A stretch of 64,000 nucleotides of DNA from Palleronia rufa. Lineage in GTDB: Bacteria; Pseudomonadota; Alphaproteobacteria; Rhodobacterales; Rhodobacteraceae. The stretch is taken from positions 62,001 through 126,000 of the forward strand of contig NZ_JQEY01000006.1 in assembly GCF_000743715.1 (NCBI RefSeq). Direction: 5' to 3'. A model generated the notes under the pieces. The model was not told where the DNA came from and made no database searches. It was given only the letters and a program-made list of their open reading frames with translations. The position numbers were made by a program, and so were the translations under genes. This document shows, in pieces, positions 56,542 through 64,000 of this stretch; within the stretch, counting starts at the first letter, position 1; each line of letters opens with the position of its first letter.

Positions 56542-57837
56542 ATGCCGTTCGAGACCCCCCACCCGCCCCGCCGCATCGCCATCATCGGCGGCGGCATATC
56601 CGGACTTGCGGCGGCCTGGCTGCTGAAGTCCGACCACCGCGTGACCCTGTTCGAGGCCGCGCCGCGGCTGGGTGGCCATGCCCGCACGGTAATCGCCGGA
56701 AAGCGCGGCGATCAGCCGGTGGACACCGGCTTCATCGTCTTCAACCGCGTCAACTATCCGCATATGTGCGCGATGTTCCACGAATTGCGCGTGCCGGTCG
56801 TCAACAGCGACATGAGCTTCGGCGCCTCGCTTGACGGGGGGCGGTTCGAATACGGCCTCAAGGACGCCCGCGCCATGTTCGCGCAGCCTCGAAACGCCCT
56901 CGACCCCCGCTTTCTGCGGATGATCCGCGACATCCTGCGGTTCAATGCCCGCGCGCTGGGGGCCGCGCAGGATCCGGATCTGAGCCTGCGCGATTTTCTC
57001 GACCGGATCGGGACCGGAGCGTGGTTCCGCGACCGGTACTTGCTGCCGCTTTCCGGGGCGATCTGGTCCACCCCGGCACAGGGTATCCTGGATTTTCCGG
57101 CGCAGGCGCTGGTGCGATTCTTCGACAACCACGCGCTGCTGCACCACAGCGGCCAGCACCAGTGGCTGACGGTAGAGGGCGGATCCGTCGAATACGTGCG
57201 CAGGTTGTCCCTTGCGCTGGAGCGCGCCGGGGTCGCGGTGCGCACCGGTACCCCGGTCCGCGGAATCCGGCGCGATGCGGCGGGCGCCGTGGTGACGACC
57301 GAGACCGACGAGCCGGAGGCCTTCGACGACGTGATCCTTGCGACCCATTCGGATCAGGCGCTGGCGCTGTTGGCCGATGCCCGACCAGAGGAGCGCGCGG
57401 CCCTCGGCGCGATCCGGTATCAGCCGAACCGCGCCGTGCTCCACGCCGACGCCTCGGTGATGCCGCGCCGCAGGCCAACGTGGTCGTCGTGGAACTATTG
57501 TGTTCCGGCCGGACCGCCGCCGGAACGCATCGCCCTGACCTACTGGATGAATTCTCTCCAGCCGATCCCGAAGGACGACCCGCTTTTCGTGACCCTGAAC
57601 CCGACGCAGGCGATCGATCCGGCGCTGATTCAGGATCAGGTCGATTTCGCCCATCCGGTCTATGACGCCGCGGCGCAGCTTGGCCGTGCCCGGATCGCCG
57701 CGATGAACGGCGCCCATGCGACGTGGTTTTGCGGCGCGTGGATGCGCGACGGCTTCCATGAGGACGGATTCGCCAGCGCCGTCGATGTGGCGCAGCGGTT
57801 GGCCCAACGCGGGGCCGCACCGGTCGCCGCGGAATGA
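56542..57837 (+). CDS. FAD-dependent amine-oxidase-like oxidoreductase (COG2907 type)
   Basis: This is a 431-residue flavoprotein. The FAD Rossmann motif IIGGGISGLAAAW is near residue 14 and LFEAAPRLGGHARTV near 36; VDTGFIVFN and the substrate-region LPLSGAIWSTP follow. Proteins of this type commonly sit next to DUF1365 and cyclopropane-fatty-acid-synthase genes and are thought to act on modified fatty acids. Here DUF1365 overlaps directly (ATGA), but no synthase gene is present. ATG 56542 begins the conserved part. Confidence 0.85.
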   Translation: MPFETPHPPRRIAIIGGGISGLAAAWLLKSDHRVTLFEAAPRLGGHARTVIAGKRGDQPVDTGFIVFNRVNYPHMCAMFHELRVPVVNSDMSFGASLDGGRFEYGLKDARAMFAQPRNALDPRFLRMIRDILRFNARALGAAQDPDLSLRDFLDRIGTGAWFRDRYLLPLSGAIWSTPAQGILDFPAQALVRFFDNHALLHHSGQHQWLTVEGGSVEYVRRLSLALERAGVAVRTGTPVRGIRRDAAGAVVTTETDEPEAFDDVILATHSDQALALLADARPEERAALGAIRYQPNRAVLHADASVMPRRRPTWSSWNYCVPAGPPPERIALTYWMNSLQPIPKDDPLFVTLNPTQAIDPALIQDQVDFAHPVYDAAAQLGRARIAAMNGAHATWFCGAWMRDGFHEDGFASAVDVAQRLAQRGAAPVAAE

Positions 57838-58604
57838 CCCCTGTGGCCCGCGTCGAACATATCGCCGGGCGCACCTTTCACGGACGCAAGGACGCGATCC
57901 GCAACCGCTTTACCTACGGGATCGACTATGTGCTGGTCGATGCGGAGGCGCAGGTGGCGGCGCCTGCGCTCTTTTCGCGCAACGGGGCGAACCTGGTTTC
58001 CCTTCACGATTCGGACCACGGCGGACCGCCCGGTGCCGGACGGGGGGCGGCCTGGGTCCGGGACGTGCTGGCAGAGCACGGCGCGGGCCACATCGCCCAT
58101 CGTATCGACCTTTTGGCACAGCCGAGGGTGTTGGGGCATGTCTTCAACCCCGTCGCCTTCTGGCTGGTTCACGACGCCGCGGGCAGGCTCCGCATGGTCA
58201 TCGCAGAGGTCACGAACACGTTCGGAGACCGCCATTCCTATCTCTGCCACCATGACGATTTCGCGCCGATCAGGGAGTCCGATCGGCTGAAGGCTGCCAA
58301 ATGCCTCCACGTCTCGCCTTTCCAGCGCGTCGCCGGGCACTATGTCTTTTCATATAGCATACGGCCGGACCGGGTTTCGATCCGCATCGATTTCACGGAA
58401 GGGGACGGAGGATTGGTCGCCACTTTGGACGGATCGCGCAAGCCACTGAGCGCTGGTTCAATTCTGCGCGCCTGTATCCGACGGCCGTTCGGCGCGCGCC
58501 GGGTGCTGGGTCTGATCCACTGGCAGGCGTTCCGTCTCTGGTGGAAGGGCGCGCGGTATCGCCCGCGACCCGAACCGCCCACCCAAGAGACCAGCCGGTT
58601 TTGA
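57834..58604 (+). CDS. DUF1365 family protein
   Basis: This is a 256-residue soluble protein with family features: GRTFHGRKDAIRNRFTYGID at the start, HVFNPVAFWLVHD near 102, EVTNTFGDRHSYLC near 123, KCLHVSPF near 156, and FGARRVLGLIHWQAFRLWW near the end. The function of DUF1365 is unknown; it is usually linked to fatty-acid cyclopropanation or methylation clusters. It overlaps the preceding flavoprotein gene by ATGA. Confidence 0.88.
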   Translation: MTPVARVEHIAGRTFHGRKDAIRNRFTYGIDYVLVDAEAQVAAPALFSRNGANLVSLHDSDHGGPPGAGRGAAWVRDVLAEHGAGHIAHRIDLLAQPRVLGHVFNPVAFWLVHDAAGRLRMVIAEVTNTFGDRHSYLCHHDDFAPIRESDRLKAAKCLHVSPFQRVAGHYVFSYSIRPDRVSIRIDFTEGDGGLVATLDGSRKPLSAGSILRACIRRPFGARRVLGLIHWQAFRLWWKGARYRPRPEPPTQETSRF

Positions 58605-58738
58605 TCCACGCCCCCCCCGCGGATTCGATCCGCGCGACATCGTTGCAAGGAACCTCGTGCGGCGTCGGACGCTGGCAGGGGACCGGTCGTTCACCCGCGA
58701 CGGGCCGGACCGGGACCGAACCCGAAAGGACAGGATGA

Positions 58739-59305
58739 ATGGAAGTATTCGTCTACCTGACCGTCATTCTCGGCATCCTTGTCGGTCTGGCCGCGATCCG
58801 GTCGCGGTTCCTGTCGTTCCGGGGCCAGCGCCCGTCCGAATACCAGGGGCTGGGGCCGGATCTGGACCTGCGCCGGGCGCTCGACGGTCAGAACCTGTGC
58901 GAAGGGGTCGTTTTCGGTCCGACGGGCCGCATGGCTTCCCGGTTTCTTGCGACGATGACCGGCAATTGGACCGGCGATACCGGTGTGGTGGAGATGCGGT
59001 TCACATTCGACGGGGGCGCCACCCAGACCCGGTGCTGGCAGCTCTCGGTCGGCGAAACCGGCCTGTTCGAGCTTGAGGCCGACGACGTGATCGGCACCGG
59101 ACGCGGCCAGGTGGTCGGCCCCACCGCGCAGTCGATCTATACCATCGTGCTGCCGGAGGACGCGGGCGGCCACAAGCTCCAGGTGACGGACTGGATGTAT
59201 CTGACCGAGGCGGGAACCATTCTGAACCGCAGTCAATTTCGCAAGAGCGGCATGCTGGTGGCCGAGCTGATGGCCACGATCCGGAACAATGAGGCGGCGC
59301 AATGA
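58739..59305 (+). CDS. DUF3833 family protein
   Basis: This is a 188-residue protein with an N-terminal membrane helix (about 3-21) followed by a beta-rich domain, GNWTGDTGVVEMRFTFDGG near 80 and GRGQVVGPTAQSIYTIVLP near 119, ending DWMYLTEAGTILNRSQFRKS. This is the lipocalin-like DUF3833 pattern, found with SDR, DUF1365 and cyclopropane synthase genes in related bacteria. AAAGGACAGGA precedes the ATG. The SDR gene overlaps by ATGA. Confidence 0.83.
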   Translation: MEVFVYLTVILGILVGLAAIRSRFLSFRGQRPSEYQGLGPDLDLRRALDGQNLCEGVVFGPTGRMASRFLATMTGNWTGDTGVVEMRFTFDGGATQTRCWQLSVGETGLFELEADDVIGTGRGQVVGPTAQSIYTIVLPEDAGGHKLQVTDWMYLTEAGTILNRSQFRKSGMLVAELMATIRNNEAAQ

Positions 59306-60033
59306 GAGACTGGCAAGGCAAGCGGTACTGGATCGTCGGAGCGTCCGAGGGGCTGGGCCGCGCGGTGGCGACCAAGGTGAGCCGGGCGGGCGCGCGGGTG
59401 CTGCTTTCGGCCCGGAGCGAGGACCGGCTGACGGAACTGGCGAACGAGCTCACCGGACCGGCCGAGGTGGTGCCCTGCGATGTCTCCGATGCCGACAGCG
59501 TTGCCCGCGCCGCCGAGGCGGTGGGCGATATCGACGGGCTCATCTATCTGGCCGGGGTCTACTGGCCCCAGCCCGCCACCGAATGGTCCCCCGAAGAGGT
59601 CACGGCCATGGCCGACATCAACTTCACCGGGGTCTGCCGCGTGCTGGGCCATGTCGTGCCGAAGATGGTCGCCCGCGACGCGGGGCATATCGTGCTGACC
59701 GGATCCCTTTCCGGGTTCCGGGGCCTGCCGAAGTCCATCGGCTATGCGGCGTCGAAGGCCGGGGTCATGGTCTTGGCCGAGGGGATGCACGCCGACCTCA
59801 AGAACACGGGCGTCAAGGTTCAGCTGGTCAATCCGGGTTTCGTCCGCACCCGCCTGACCGAGAAGAACGACTTCAAGATGCCGCAGATCATGGAGCCGGA
59901 AGCCGCCGCGCGAGAGGTGTTCGAGCATATTTCCGGAGACGGGTTCGCGCGGAACTTCCCAACCGGCCTTGCGACCGCGTTGCGGGGGATGAACCTCTTG
60001 CCCGACGCGCTCTATTTCCGGATCGTGTCCTGA
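59302..60033 (+). CDS. short-chain dehydrogenase/reductase (SDR)
   Basis: This is a 243-residue SDR: WIVGASEGLGRAVA near residue 10, VPCDVSDADS near 56, a catalytic Ser/Tyr/Lys set (LTGSLSGFRG and YAASKAG near 150). It overlaps the DUF3833 gene by ATGA and belongs to the same small operon. NADP use is suggested by the Arg in SARSEDRL. The substrate is unknown. Confidence 0.88.
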   Translation: MRDWQGKRYWIVGASEGLGRAVATKVSRAGARVLLSARSEDRLTELANELTGPAEVVPCDVSDADSVARAAEAVGDIDGLIYLAGVYWPQPATEWSPEEVTAMADINFTGVCRVLGHVVPKMVARDAGHIVLTGSLSGFRGLPKSIGYAASKAGVMVLAEGMHADLKNTGVKVQLVNPGFVRTRLTEKNDFKMPQIMEPEAAAREVFEHISGDGFARNFPTGLATALRGMNLLPDALYFRIVS

Positions 60034-60037
60034 CGGA

Positions 60038-61180
60038 TCAGGCCAGCCGGTCCACGACCTGCAAGTATTGCGCCAGCGCTGCGATCTCCGACAGGAACCG
60101 CGCGACCAGCGGGGGATCGTTCGTGGCGGCATGGAGGCCCGGCGCAATGTCGCCGCCGATCACGGCCTCTACCGCCAGCGCCACCGGGACGGAAACCAGC
60201 CGCGCCATGGCACTGCCCCGCGCGTCCCCACTGGCGTCGAGCACGAAGGTCCGGTGCCAGACATCCGCTCCGTCCCGAGCCGCGCGCAGATCGACCACCA
60301 GCACCACGCGGTCGGCCTCATCGGGCCCATAGGCGTTCTCGGCCCAGAGGCGGTCCGACATGTCGCTGAGGCCGGCGTCGCCCTCCGGGCCGTCGAGGGC
60401 CTCGATCTTGCCGAACACATGCGTCCAGGCCTTGGCCCAGCCGTCCAGGCGCAGTGTGCCGCGCACGAAGTCGCGCAGGTCCCAGGACGGGTCGATCCCG
60501 TATTGCGCCACGAACGGCAGGCTGTCGCGATTGGGATAGACCTCGAACCGCTCGCGACGGGGGAGGGGGGCCTCAAAGGTCGAAAGAGCCTCCCAGGGCC
60601 GTGCCGCCTCCAGGATCCGGCCGTCGGAGAGCGAGCGCGAAGGCGTGCGCAGGGCCTTCAGAACCCCCAGCGGCGACCATGAGAACTTGTATCGGAACGG
60701 GTTGGAAATGCGGGGGATGCCGCCGCAATAGCTCAGGAAATGCAGCTGGTTGGCCGGATCGAACGCGTCGCTGCCGCGATACTCTGCCAGCAGGCCGTGG
60801 GCCATCAGATGGTCTATGCCGGGATCGAGGCCGATCTCGTTCACCAGGGCCACCCCTTCGGCGCGGGCCGGCCCGGCCAGCGCGCGCATCTCCGGGGCGG
60901 TGTAGCTCGATGACACGAAGTTCGCGCCCGCCGCGATGGCCGCGCGCGCCAGCGGAACGTGCCAATCCGCGGGCAGCATGGACACCACCACGTCGCCGGG
61001 CGCCAGGATTGCGGCCAGCGCGTCCGCGTCGAAGACGCGGATCCGGTCGGTCAGATCGCCCACCGCCGCCTCCGCCTTGCCCGGAGAGCGGTTCCAAACC
61101 TGCACATCGTGACCCGCCCCGATCAGCCGCCGAAGGCCGGGGATCGCCGACAGGCCCGTTCCGCACCAGTGGATGGTCAT
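60038..61180 (-). CDS. saccharopine dehydrogenase-like protein (glutamate-forming type)
   Basis: This is a 380-residue protein with a Rossmann start (HWCGTGLSAIPGLRRLI) and family blocks VVSMLPADWHVPLARAAIA near 69, NFVSSSYTAPEMRAL, and NEIGLDPGIDHLMA near 112, then CGGIPRISNPFRYKFSWSP near 150. The last set is characteristic of the LYS9-like enzyme that splits saccharopine into glutamate and aminoadipate semialdehyde. It is downstream of a LYS1-like gene on the same strand, so the two would form the saccharopine route of lysine breakdown. ATG 61180 begins the conserved part. Confidence 0.83.
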   Translation of the reverse strand: MTIHWCGTGLSAIPGLRRLIGAGHDVQVWNRSPGKAEAAVGDLTDRIRVFDADALAAILAPGDVVVSMLPADWHVPLARAAIAAGANFVSSSYTAPEMRALAGPARAEGVALVNEIGLDPGIDHLMAHGLLAEYRGSDAFDPANQLHFLSYCGGIPRISNPFRYKFSWSPLGVLKALRTPSRSLSDGRILEAARPWEALSTFEAPLPRRERFEVYPNRDSLPFVAQYGIDPSWDLRDFVRGTLRLDGWAKAWTHVFGKIEALDGPEGDAGLSDMSDRLWAENAYGPDEADRVVLVVDLRAARDGADVWHRTFVLDASGDARGSAMARLVSVPVALAVEAVIGGDIAPGLHAATNDPPLVARFLSEIAALAQYLQVVDRLA

Positions 61181-61232
61181 CGCCCGCCCCGTTTTGCTCC
61201 GGCATCGACCTACGACAGCCCGCCGCCTTCGG

Positions 61233-62288
61233 TCAATCGCGGGGCAGGTGCGCCTCAAAGGTTTCGCGGGCGCGGCCCCAGATCCCCTCGTCCATCCGGT
61301 CCAGGGTCAACAGATGCGGCAGCAGTTGTCCGGCGAAGTCGCGGGAGGATTCGACCGGCAGCAGGGCCGGCAGGTTGTCGATGGCCATGACGTCGAGAGG
61401 CGGCGCGTCGCGGACCCGCCGCACCGGCGCGTCCCAGCCGGTGGTCCGGTCATAGACCCGGACCGGGTTGAAATCGGAGCCCGGGTCGCAGGCGATGTCC
61501 CCGATCACCCCCAGCGCGCGGGGTCGGGCGGCGGCATCGTCGTCCACGAAGACCGGCGTCCCCGGACCGGCCAGGATGCAGTTGAGGAACAGCCCGTGCT
61601 CCAGGATCCCGGGAAACGGCCCGCCATGAGCCGTCTCCGCCACGTCCCATCCGGTCACGGAAACGTCCAGCCGGTCGCAGAGATCGCGCGCGCCGTGCCC
61701 GACGCGTCCCAGGGCGCCGATCACAAGCGCATCGGGCCGCGTCACGGCATCGCGGTCCAGAGCGTGCCGCACCATGGCCAGCAGCGCGTCCGCCGAGGCG
61801 CTGACGCCGACCGGCGGGCAGATCCCGCCCGCCTTCTGCGCCCCCCAGGCCAGGACCGACACGGCGGCCCCGGCGAAGCCGGCCCAGTAGCCGAACGCCG
61901 CAACCCGCCGCCCGTCCGTGCCCGTCAGATATTCGAGGTCGTAGAGCGCGCCGCCGCCGGCGCCGAAGCGCCGCAACAGCCGCGCGCCGTCCTGCTGCCC
62001 TTTGTAGGCATGGCCGAACATGATGTGCCGGTGGCGCAGGGGCGTGCCGTCGTCCGGCAGTTCCTTCAGCCCGAACACGATGGCCGGGGTCGGCGCGTCG
62101 CGCCAGGCGCCCTCTGCCGCGTCCTCTGCCCCGGCCTCAAGGTAGGGTGCATGGGGCAGGGCGCGCTGGCGGCTCCGCTCGACCGTCACCCGGAAGCCCG
62201 CGGCGCATAGATCCCGCACGCCGTCGGGGGTCAATCCGGCCCTGGCCTCGTTCGGGCGGCTCTCGGCGCGGATCCACAGATGGGTCAT
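61233..62288 (-). CDS. saccharopine dehydrogenase (lysine-forming type, LYS1-like)
   Basis: This is a 351-residue protein. The N-terminal half resembles alanine dehydrogenase (RAESRPNEARAGLTPDGVRD, then FGHAYKGQQDG), and the NAD loop ALVIGALGRVGHGARDL is near residue 188. LFLNCILAGPGTPVFV and IGDIACDPGSDFNPV are LYS1-type features. It is 9 bases after the histidine phosphatase gene and 52 bases before the LYS9-like gene. Together they would interconvert lysine and glutamate plus aminoadipate semialdehyde. Confidence 0.85.
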   Translation of the reverse strand: MTHLWIRAESRPNEARAGLTPDGVRDLCAAGFRVTVERSRQRALPHAPYLEAGAEDAAEGAWRDAPTPAIVFGLKELPDDGTPLRHRHIMFGHAYKGQQDGARLLRRFGAGGGALYDLEYLTGTDGRRVAAFGYWAGFAGAAVSVLAWGAQKAGGICPPVGVSASADALLAMVRHALDRDAVTRPDALVIGALGRVGHGARDLCDRLDVSVTGWDVAETAHGGPFPGILEHGLFLNCILAGPGTPVFVDDDAAARPRALGVIGDIACDPGSDFNPVRVYDRTTGWDAPVRRVRDAPPLDVMAIDNLPALLPVESSRDFAGQLLPHLLTLDRMDEGIWGRARETFEAHLPRD

Positions 62289-62297
62289 GGTCCGGCC

Positions 62298-62939
62298 TCA
62301 GTAGTGGGTGCGCGCGTCGCGCCGGTCCGTCCCGTCGAGATGCGGCACCGCGTTGAACCCGGACAGGATCATCGCCCCGCGACGGATGCGGAACCGGTGG
62401 ACGGATGTGTTCAGGATCGGCAGAAGCACCTGGCTCAGCCGCTCCATGTCCAGCCCCAGCACGTGGCGCAGGGCCATGCCGATGACCCCGCCGGAGGTTA
62501 CGCAGAGCACGCGGTGTCCCTCTTCGGCGGCATCCTCCAGCACGGCCGTCACGCGGGTCTCGAAGGCGGCGAAGCTTTCGTCCCCCTGGATCTCTGCGGC
62601 GTACCAGGCGCGCATGACCTTGGGCAGATGGTCCGGAAATCCGTCCTGGCCGGGCATCGGCACGTTGTGGCGGTCCTCTAGCGCGGCGCCGAGATTGAAA
62701 TAGTCCATCTCGTTCAGACGCGGATCCGGCGTGGCCGCGACGCCCATCGCCTCGGCCGTTTCCCGGTGGCGGCGCAGGGTGCCGCAGAGCACGGCGTCGA
62801 ACGGGGCCTCGGACGACCGGACCCAGTCGCCCAGCCATTCCGCCTGACGCCGGCCCAGCTGGCTCAGCCGGTCGTAGTCCTCTTCGTTGGTCGCGGTGCT
62901 GTTGGCCTGCCCGTGACGCACCAGGACGATCTCGCCCAT
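62298..62939 (-). CDS. histidine phosphatase family protein
   Basis: This is a 213-residue protein of the phosphoglycerate-mutase-like clan. The phosphohistidine motif VLVRHGQANSTATNEEDYD is at the start, GTLRRHRETAE near 53 and VTSGGVIGMAL near 147 hold the other catalytic-pocket residues (the usual H is replaced by Ser-Gly-Gly context). GGGGAG precedes ATG 62939. It heads the operon with the two saccharopine dehydrogenases; its substrate is not known. Confidence 0.86.
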   Translation of the reverse strand: MGEIVLVRHGQANSTATNEEDYDRLSQLGRRQAEWLGDWVRSSEAPFDAVLCGTLRRHRETAEAMGVAATPDPRLNEMDYFNLGAALEDRHNVPMPGQDGFPDHLPKVMRAWYAAEIQGDESFAAFETRVTAVLEDAAEEGHRVLCVTSGGVIGMALRHVLGLDMERLSQVLLPILNTSVHRFRIRRGAMILSGFNAVPHLDGTDRRDARTHY

Positions 62940-63094
62940 GCGGTTCTCCCCGTTTCCGATCCGCTTTGCCGTAGTGCCTTGGGCGCGCGGGCGCAAACGC
63001 TCCGCGTCTTGACCGGTCGTGAAAATCGGTCAGTGTGGACCGACAAACCGCCGCAGGGCGGATCGGCCGGCAAACGGTCTGGGGAGGATCGGAC

Positions 63095-64000
63095 GTGAGC
63101 GAGACAGCGGTCTCAATTCCTGCGCTGCTGGCGCGGAACGTGGCGCATTTCGGCGCCCGGACGGCCTATCGCGAGAAGGAATTCGGAATCTGGCAAAGCT
63201 GGACCTGGGCCGAGACCGCGGATGAGATCGAAGCGCTGGCGCTGGGGCTGCTGGACCTGGGCCTGGCGCAGGGCGAGCATGTGGTCATCTCCGGGCGGAA
63301 CCGCCCGGCGCTCTACTGGTCCATGGTCGCCGTCCAGGCCGCCGGCGGCATCCCTGTGCCGATCTACCAGGACGCCGCGGTGGAAGAGATCGGCTATCAG
63401 CTGGACCATTCGCAGGCGGTGTTCGCCATCGCCGGAGATCAGGAGCAGGTGGACAAGCTCACGGAGGCGTCGGCGGGCACGGAGGGGCTGCGCCGGACCG
63501 TCTATCTCGATGCCCGGGGCCTTCGGAAATACGATCATGCGCGGCTGGTTGCCTACCGCGACCTTCAGCAGGCGGGGCGTGATGCCAAGGACCGGTTGGG
63601 GCCCGAGCTGGAGCGTCGGCGCGGAGCCGCGGCATACGACGACACCTGCATCATGCTCTATACCTCCGGCACCACGGGGCGTCCCAAAGGCGTGGTGCTG
63701 TCGAACCGTAACGTCATAGAGACAGCCAAGGCGTCCTGCGACTTCGACCGCCTGACCGAGCGGGAGGAGATCCTGGCCTACCTGCCGATGGCCTGGGTCG
63801 GCGACTACATCTTCAGCATCGGGCAGGCCTACTGGTCCGGGTTCTGCGTGAACTGTCCCGAAAGCCCCGACACGTTGCAGGCCGACCTGCGCGAGATCGG
63901 GCCGACCTATTATTTCGCCCCGCCCCGCGTGTTCGAGACTCAGCTGACCACGGTGATGATCCGCATGGAGGATGCCGGCCGGCTGAAGCGGGGGATCTTT
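63095..64000 (+). CDS. acyl-CoA synthetase (AMP-forming), N-terminal part
   Basis: The first 302 residues are visible; the gene runs off the right edge. The start is GTG at 63095 with GGGGAGG seven bases upstream. The adenylation P-loop LYTSGTTGRPKGVVLSN is near residue 188, followed by YLPMAWVGDYIFS and YYFAPPRVFE, typical of long-chain fatty acyl-CoA synthetases (the PPRVFE block). It is divergent from the histidine phosphatase gene. Confidence 0.88.
   Translation, partial: MSETAVSIPALLARNVAHFGARTAYREKEFGIWQSWTWAETADEIEALALGLLDLGLAQGEHVVISGRNRPALYWSMVAVQAAGGIPVPIYQDAAVEEIGYQLDHSQAVFAIAGDQEQVDKLTEASAGTEGLRRTVYLDARGLRKYDHARLVAYRDLQQAGRDAKDRLGPELERRRGAAAYDDTCIMLYTSGTTGRPKGVVLSNRNVIETAKASCDFDRLTEREEILAYLPMAWVGDYIFSIGQAYWSGFCVNCPESPDTLQADLREIGPTYYFAPPRVFETQLTTVMIRMEDAGRLKRGIF

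Noticed and set aside
58619..58633. GCGGAT-TCG-ATCCGC inverted repeat after DUF1365, near a TGATCC string
   Set aside because: I looked for an RpoE-type promoter here, but no fitting -10 box follows; the TGATCC overlaps the stop codon.

Overview
The window is 64 kb of very GC-rich DNA with dense gene packing, many ATGA stop/start overlaps and several GTG/TTG starts. Gene content and local order (rbfA-truB with a DUF2233 gene between them, purH-lspA-DUF3035-paired M16 peptidases, kdsA/kdsB/kdsD, DUF1674, DUF3833) point to an alphaproteobacterium of the Rhodobacterales (Roseobacter/Rhodobacter relatives). This placement is inferred from gene content, not from a marker tree.

Layout. (1) 1-6.9 kb holds a first polysaccharide locus: a GT-C-type membrane glycosyltransferase (cut by the left edge), a GtrA-like protein and a GT4 glycosyltransferase on the minus strand; divergently, an O-antigen ligase/polymerase-like protein, a tyrosine autokinase of the Wzc type and a secreted beta-helix lyase-like protein. 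A decayed IS5-family transposase abuts it. (2) 7.8-15.8 kb is metabolic: DUF3140 protein, acyl-CoA synthetase, ABC exporter, tRNA-Gly, dtd, and a three-gene acyl-CoA dehydrogenase / APH-fold kinase / SDR operon resembling a split ACAD10/11 system. (3) 15.8-31.9 kb is a second exopolysaccharide locus of the succinoglycan (exo) kind: GH16 glycanase, ExoQ-like polymerase, ExoP-like co-polymerase with a degenerate kinase domain, ExoF-like export protein, a long leader, ExoY-like priming transferase, ExoO-like and ExoU-like glycosyltransferases, a small ExoX-like membrane protein, and a 1048-residue protein that joins ExoL-, ExoA- and ExoM-like glycosyltransferases in one chain. Decayed genes border the locus on both sides: a sulfotransferase at 15.8-16.5 kb and a GT4 glycosyltransferase near 31.6-31.8 kb.

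(4) 31.9-43.3 kb (minus strand) carries fpg, kdsA, kdsB, kdsD, a sulfotransferase-like gene, otsA-otsB, a Crp/Fnr regulator, a PIG-L deacetylase, a uracil-DNA-glycosylase-like gene, truB, a DUF2233 gene and rbfA. (5) 43.4-56.4 kb (mostly plus) is housekeeping: dapB, rsmB, a heparinase II/III-like gene, purH, lspA, a DUF3035 lipoprotein, an active/inactive M16 peptidase pair, mutL and rmuC. (6) 56.5-60.0 kb has an FAD oxidoreductase, DUF1365, DUF3833 and SDR genes that look like part of a fatty-acid-modification/stress module. (7) 60.0-64 kb has two saccharopine-dehydrogenase-like genes, a histidine phosphatase and the start of a second acyl-CoA synthetase.

The most notable item is the ExoL-ExoA-ExoM fusion: by analogy with succinoglycan, one polypeptide may carry out three consecutive sugar additions after ExoY primes the lipid carrier. 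No flippase (Wzx/ExoT) gene is visible beside either polysaccharide locus.
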